Made by a program: the position numbers and the translations under genes | NCBI RefSeq assembly: GCF_027744825.2 | Contig: NC_071334.1 | Coordinates: 6,890,437 to 6,954,436 of the forward strand | Length of the DNA: 64,000 nucleotides | Source: Synchiropus splendidus | Lineage: Eukaryota; Chordata; Actinopteri; Syngnathiformes; Callionymidae | Direction of reading: 5' to 3' | Notes under the pieces: generated by a model | Databases searched by the model: none | Told to the model about the DNA's origin: nothing | What the model saw: the letters and a program-made list of their open reading frames with translations, nothing else | Shown here: positions 59,361-64,000 of the stretch, one piece after another | How the letters are laid out: every line of letters starts with the position of its first letter | How positions within the stretch are numbered: the stretch's first letter is position 1

Positions 59361-61116
59361 CTACAGTAATGTGATGGAACAATTCTACAGTATAATGGAA
59401 CAATATTTTTCAGATATCTTGCCTCGCAAAAAAGCCAGTTTCCTTTCTCTACCTCCCGAGCAACTGCACGACAGTCTGCCCACGTTTCTGTGCAAGAATC
59501 CAGATTCTAGACAGCTGTGATCCAGTGATGGGCAGATGAGTCCCACCCTGGAGAAGAAGAGTCCCACCCTGGAGAAGAGGAGTCCCACCCTGGAGAAGAG
59601 ACATCAGACCCTGGGTAAGAGATGTCCCACCCTGGAGAAGAGATGTCCTACCCTGGAGAAGAAGAGTCCCACCCTGGAGAAGAAGAGTCCCACCCTGGAG
59701 AAGAAGAGTCCCACCCTGGAGAAGAGACATCAGACCCTGGGAAAGAGATGTCCCACCCTGGAGAAGAAGAGTCCCACTCTGGAGAAGAAGAGTCCCACCC
59801 TGGAGAAGATGAGTCCCACCCTGGAGAAGATGAGTCCCACCCTGGAGAAGAGATGTCCTACCCTGGAGAAGAAGAGTCCCACCCTGGAGAAGAGACATCA
59901 GACCCTGGGTAAGAGATGTCCCACCCTGGAGAAGAAGAGTCCCACCCTGGGAAAGAGATGTCCCACCCTGGAGAAGAAGAGTCCCACCCTGGGGAAGAGA
60001 CATCAGACCCTGGGGCAGAGGAGTCCCACCCTGGAGAAGAAGAGTCCCACCCTGGGGAAGAGATGTCCCACCCTGGAGAAGAAGAGTCCCACCCTGGAGA
60101 AGAAGAGTCCCACCCTGGGGAAGAGACATCAGACCCTGGGGAAGAGGAGTCCCACCCTGGGGAAGAAGAGTCCCACCCTGGAGAAGAAGAGTCCCACTCT
60201 GGAGAAGAAGAGTCCCACCCTGGAGAAGAGACCTCCCACCCTGGAGAAGAAGAGTCCCACCCTGGAGAAGAAGAGTCCCACTCTGGAGAAGAAGAGTCCC
60301 ACCCTGGAGAAGATGAGTCCCACCCTGGAGAAGAAGAGTCCCACCCTGGAGAAGAGACATCAGACCCTGGGTAAGAGATGTCCCACCCTGGAGAAGAGAT
60401 GTCCTACCCTGGAGAAGAAGAGTCCCACCCTGGAGAAGAGACATCAGACCCTGGGAAAGAGATGTCCCACCCTGGAGAAGAAGAGTCCCACTCTGGAGAA
60501 GAAGAGTCCCACCCTGGAGAAGATGAGTCCCACCCTGGAGAAGAAGAGTCCCACCCTGGAGAAGATGAGTCCCACCCTGGAGAAGAAGAGTCCCACCCTG
60601 GAGAAGAGATGTCCTACCCTGGAGAAGAAGAGTCCCACCCTGGAGAAGAGACATCAGACCCTGGGTAAGAGATGTCCCACCCTGGAGAAGAAGAGTCCCA
60701 CCCTGGAGAAGAAGAGTCCCACCCTGGAGAAGAAGAGTCCCACCCTGGAGAAGAGACATCAGACCCTGGGTAAGAGATGTCCCACCCTGGAGAAGAGATG
60801 TCCTACCCTGGAGAAGAAGAGTCCCACCCTGGAGAAGAGACATCAGACCCTGGGAAAGAGATGTCCCACCCTGGAGAAGAAGAGTCCCACTCTGGAGAAG
60901 AAGAGTCCCACCCTGGAGAAGATGAGTCCCACCCTGGAGAAGAAGAGTCCCACCCTGGAGAAGAGATGTCCCACCCTGGAGAAGAAGAGTCCCGTGGTTG
61001 GTTACGGCCTCGGAAAGTGAGTGACAGATCGTGTCGGCGCCATGAATTCCAGCCTTCATGTTCAATGCAAAGCAGCACAAACAGACAAACGGATGATTTC
61101 AAATGTCACACGCCCG
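59361..61116. repeat. Tandem duplication block, copy 1 (1756 bp)
   Basis: Begins ctacagtaatgtgatggaac and ends ttcaaatgtcacacgcccg. It contains a unique left flank, the 21-bp array and a unique right flank. Copy 2 follows immediately, with only isolated differences in the flanks (for example cgagcaactg against cgagctactg). Confidence 0.9.
59541..60990. repeat. 21-bp minisatellite, array 1 (69 units)
   Basis: Unit tcccaccctggagaagaaga + g with variants (gatgag, gagatg, ggaaagag). A distinct variant with 'catcagaccctggg' recurs at intervals and gives a higher-order pattern. As 21 is a multiple of three, long frames stay open on both strands (SPTLEKK or SHPGEEE forward, LLQGGTL reverse). Preceded directly by agtgatgggcagatgag. 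Confidence 0.95.
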
Positions 61117-62767
61117 CTACAGTAATGTGATGGAACAATTCTACAGTATAATGGAACAATATTTTTCAGATATCTTGCCTCGCAAAAAAGCCAGTTTCCT
61201 TTCTCTACCTCCCGAGCTACTGCACGACAGTCTGCCCACGTTTCTGTGCAAGAATCCAGATTCTAGACAGCTGTGATCCAGTGATGGGCAGATGAGTCCC
61301 ACCCTGGAGAAGAAGAGTCCCACCCTGGAGAAGAGGAGTCCCACCCTGGAGAAGAGACATCAGACCCTGGGTAAGAGATGTCCCACCCTGGAGAAGAGAT
61401 GTCCTACCCTGGAGAAGAAGAGTCCCACCCTGGAGAAGAAGAGTCCCACCCTGGAGAAGAAGAGTCCCACCCTGGAGAAGAGACATCAGACCCTGGGAAA
61501 GAGATGTCCCACCCTGGAGAAGAAGAGTCCCACTCTGGAGAAGAAGAGTCCCACCCTGGAGAAGATGAGTCCCACCCTGGAGAAGAAGAGTCCCACCCTG
61601 GAGAAGAGATGTCCTACCCTGGAGAAGAAGAGTCCCACCCTGGAGAAGAGACATCAGACCCTGGGTAAGAGATGTCCCACCCTGGAGAAGAAGAGTCCCA
61701 CCCTGGGAAAGAGATGTCCCACCCTGGAGAAGAAGAGTCCCACCCTGGGGAAGAGACATCAGACCCTGGGGCAGAGGAGTCCCACCCTGGAGAAGAAGAG
61801 TCCCACCCTGGGGAAGAGATGTCCCACCCTGGAGAAGAAGAGTCCCACCCTGGAGAAGAAGAGTCCCACCCTGGGGAAGAGACATCAGACCCTGGGGAAG
61901 AGGAGTCCCACCCTGGGGAAGAAGAGTCCCACCCTGGAGAAGAAGAGTCCCACTCTGGAGAAGAAGAGTCCCACCCTGGAGAAGAGACCTCCCACCCTGG
62001 AGAAGAAGAGTCCCACCCTGGAGAAGAAGAGTCCCACTCTGGAGAAGAAGAGTCCCACCCTGGAGAAGATGAGTCCCACCCTGGAGAAGAAGAGTCCCAC
62101 CCTGGAGAAGAGACATCAGACCCTGGGTAAGAGATGTCCCACCCTGGAGAAGAGATGTCCTACCCTGGAGAAGAAGAGTCCCACCCTGGAGAAGAGACAT
62201 CAGACCCTGGGAAAGAGATGTCCCACCCTGGAGAAGAAGAGTCCCACTCTGGAGAAGATGAGTCCCACCCTGGAGAAGAAGAGTCCCACCCTGGAGAAGA
62301 TGAGTCCCACCCTGGAGAAGAAGAGTCCCACCCTGGAGAAGAGATGTCCTTCCCTGGAGAAGAAGAGTCCCACCCTGGAGAAGAGACATCAGACCCTGGG
62401 TAAGAGATGTCCCACCCTGGAGAAGAAGAGTCCCACCCTGGAGAAGAAGAGTCCCACCCTGGAGAAGAGACATCAGACCCTGGGTAAGAGATGTCCCACC
62501 CTGGAGAAGAGATGTCCTACCCTGGAGAAGAAGAGTCCCACCCTGGAGAAGAGACATCAGACCCTGGGAAAGAGATGTCCCACCCTGGAGAAGAAGAGTC
62601 CCACTCTGGAGAAGAAGAGTCCCACCCTGGAGAAGAAGAGTCCCGTGGTTGGTTACGGCCTCGGAAAGTGAGTGACAGATCGTGTCGGCGCCATGAATTC
62701 CAGCCTTCATGTTCAATGCAAAGCAGCACAAACAGACAAACGGATGATTTCAAATGTCACACGCCCG
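61117..62767. repeat. Tandem duplication block, copy 2 (1651 bp)
   Basis: Same order as copy 1. It is 105 bp shorter, exactly five 21-bp units, all inside the array. After acgcccg at 62767 the sequence becomes unique (aaaagccacataattataaa). Confidence 0.9.
61297..62641. repeat. 21-bp minisatellite, array 2 (64 units)
   Basis: Same unit and same order of variants as array 1, minus five units, with small substitutions (for example 'ccttccctgg' where array 1 has 'cctaccctgg'). Confidence 0.95.
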
Positions 62768-63591
62768 AAAAGCCACATAATTATAAATCCTGCACAAACT
62801 GTCTTCAGTGGAGGATTCGATGTGACATTTCACTCAGAGACGTTGGTGTTCCACAAAAACGCTCTGCTTACATTTACAATGTGGATGACAACACCTGAGG
62901 TCGGACAGTAGGTCAGTGCTCTCCAGGAATTCACGAGAGCTGGAAGGAGGCTTTTTCTTCATGGGCTGTCACACATGATATGGTGCCACCTTCAGGTAAA
63001 CATTGCAAGGATTTACCACAATGTTGTCTGCAAGCTCCACCTGGGATTTACCATTGTTTACTGCCATCGCTTCAGACTTGGACTGAAGACTAGCAAAACT
63101 GTTGGACTTCTAGATGCGAGGAGTTTGGTGCTAGAGACACGAGGTTGCCTGCAGTCGCTCTGTTGCCCCCTGGCGTACAGAGGTTTGTCTGCAAGTGAAC
63201 TCTTTGCATGCCAGGCAAATCATATTGAGCCATCCGGAAATTATTACGGCGCATCTTTGACAGTTACTTGTTAGTTGGTCGCTGTCTTATTGGTGATGGG
63301 CTGGTGAGGCTTCACGAAACAGTGTCCTGAAGTTTCCAAAGCTCCAACCTTCCAAAGGTTTCGTTCCACTCCTGAAAGTAGCAGCTTCACAAACAAGCAT
63401 GAAGATGGTGAACACTTTTTTTTTTTTTTACGTTATGGTTGATTACATTTTGTGTATTGTTAGTAGTCATTTAGGATCAGCAATATTTCACTTATTTGAT
63501 ACTTGATTGTAGTCACTGTATAGATAGAACTACTGTATAGATTCATATTGTTTAGCTAGATTGCAGGTATTATGGGAAGTCCAACCTGACC
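62768..63591. other. Spacer between the duplicated block and the third array
   Basis: Mostly unique sequence, a T-run (63419-63429) and a partial family C left end (63292-63335). No gene recognised. Confidence 0.5.
63292..63335. mobile_element. Family C left end only
   Basis: ggtgatgggctggtgaggct then tcacgaaacagtgtcctga; the sequence then departs. About 260 bp before the third 21-bp-type array. Confidence 0.5.
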
Positions 63592-64000
63592 AGAGAAGAG
63601 TTGTCCCACCCTGTGGAAGAAGAGTCCCACTCCATGGAAGAGAAGTAAGAAGTTCCACCCTGTAGAGGAGACGTCCCACCCTGGAGAAGTGGAGTCTCAT
63701 TCCAGAGTAGAGGAGTCCCGGGATGGTGAAGGGAAGTCCCACGTCTGAGAGGAAGAAGAGTGAAAAGTAACACCCTGTAGAGGAGACGTCCCACCCTGGG
63801 GAAGAAGAGTCTCATTCCATAGTAGAGGAGTCCAGGGATGGTGAAGGGAAGTCCCACCTCTGACAGGAAGAGGAGTGAGCAGTCCCACCCTGGAGAAGTG
63901 ACTGCAGAAGTCCCATCCTGGAGAAGGGACATCCCACCCTGGAGAAAAGATGTCCCACCCTGAGGAAGAAGAGTCCCACCCTGGAGAAGACACGTCCCAC
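63592..64000. repeat. Diverged third minisatellite array, cut by the window edge
   Basis: Words 'gtcccaccctg', 'gaagaagagtc' and 'ggagaag' recur, with longer diverged spacers. A block of about 120 bp (from 'accctgtagaggagacgtcc' through 'gatggtgaagggaagtccca') occurs twice. Order becomes regular again towards 64000, so the array continues outside. Confidence 0.8.

Noticed and set aside
59449..62731. Very long open frames on both strands (459-543 codons) as genes
   Set aside because: They are the consequence of a stop-free 21-bp unit. Composition is purely repetitive, frames are open on both strands at once, and no domain or codon preference is seen.

Overview
The window looks like nuclear DNA of a teleost fish. 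It has long introns with GT-AG borders, many short non-autonomous DNA transposons, degenerate fish-type LINE and SINE pieces, and long dinucleotide repeats. The only confident protein-coding gene is an Eph receptor tyrosine kinase of class B on the + strand. The species cannot be named from sequence alone.

Layout. Positions 1-6288 are the end of an upstream intron; the signal peptide and ephrin-binding domain exons lie before the window. Fifteen exons between 6289 and 52859 encode, in order, the cysteine-rich/EGF-like segment, two fibronectin type III repeats, one transmembrane helix, the juxtamembrane segment, a complete tyrosine kinase domain, a SAM domain and a short C-terminal tail. All exon phases join without a break and give about 743 residues. 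Similarity recalled from memory is closest to EphB1, but EphB5, which mammals lack, cannot be excluded. Two exons that are single in the mammalian EphB genes I know are each split by an extra intron. The juxtamembrane exon carries about 25 extra residues next to a 61-bp intron.

The 3' untranslated region probably starts at 52860. The best polyadenylation signal is at 56653, which would make it about 3.8 kb long. Beyond it are transposon copies, a CpG-rich stretch near 57940-58860 that may hold the first exons of another gene (weak), and a large 21-bp minisatellite. That minisatellite lies in a block of about 1.7 kb that is duplicated in tandem (59361-61116 and 61117-62767). A third, diverged array runs off the right edge.

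The introns are dominated by repeats: a Tc1/mariner-like element, a hAT-like pair, at least three short inverted-repeat families, RTE- and L2/CR1-like LINE remnants, tRNA-type SINE fragments, and TA, CA, GT and GA microsatellites. The least ordinary signal is one short inverted-repeat family whose end sequence sits at the start of two unrelated tandem arrays, a 32-bp one at 32114 and the 21-bp one at 59541 and 61297. This suggests that the element end seeds satellites.
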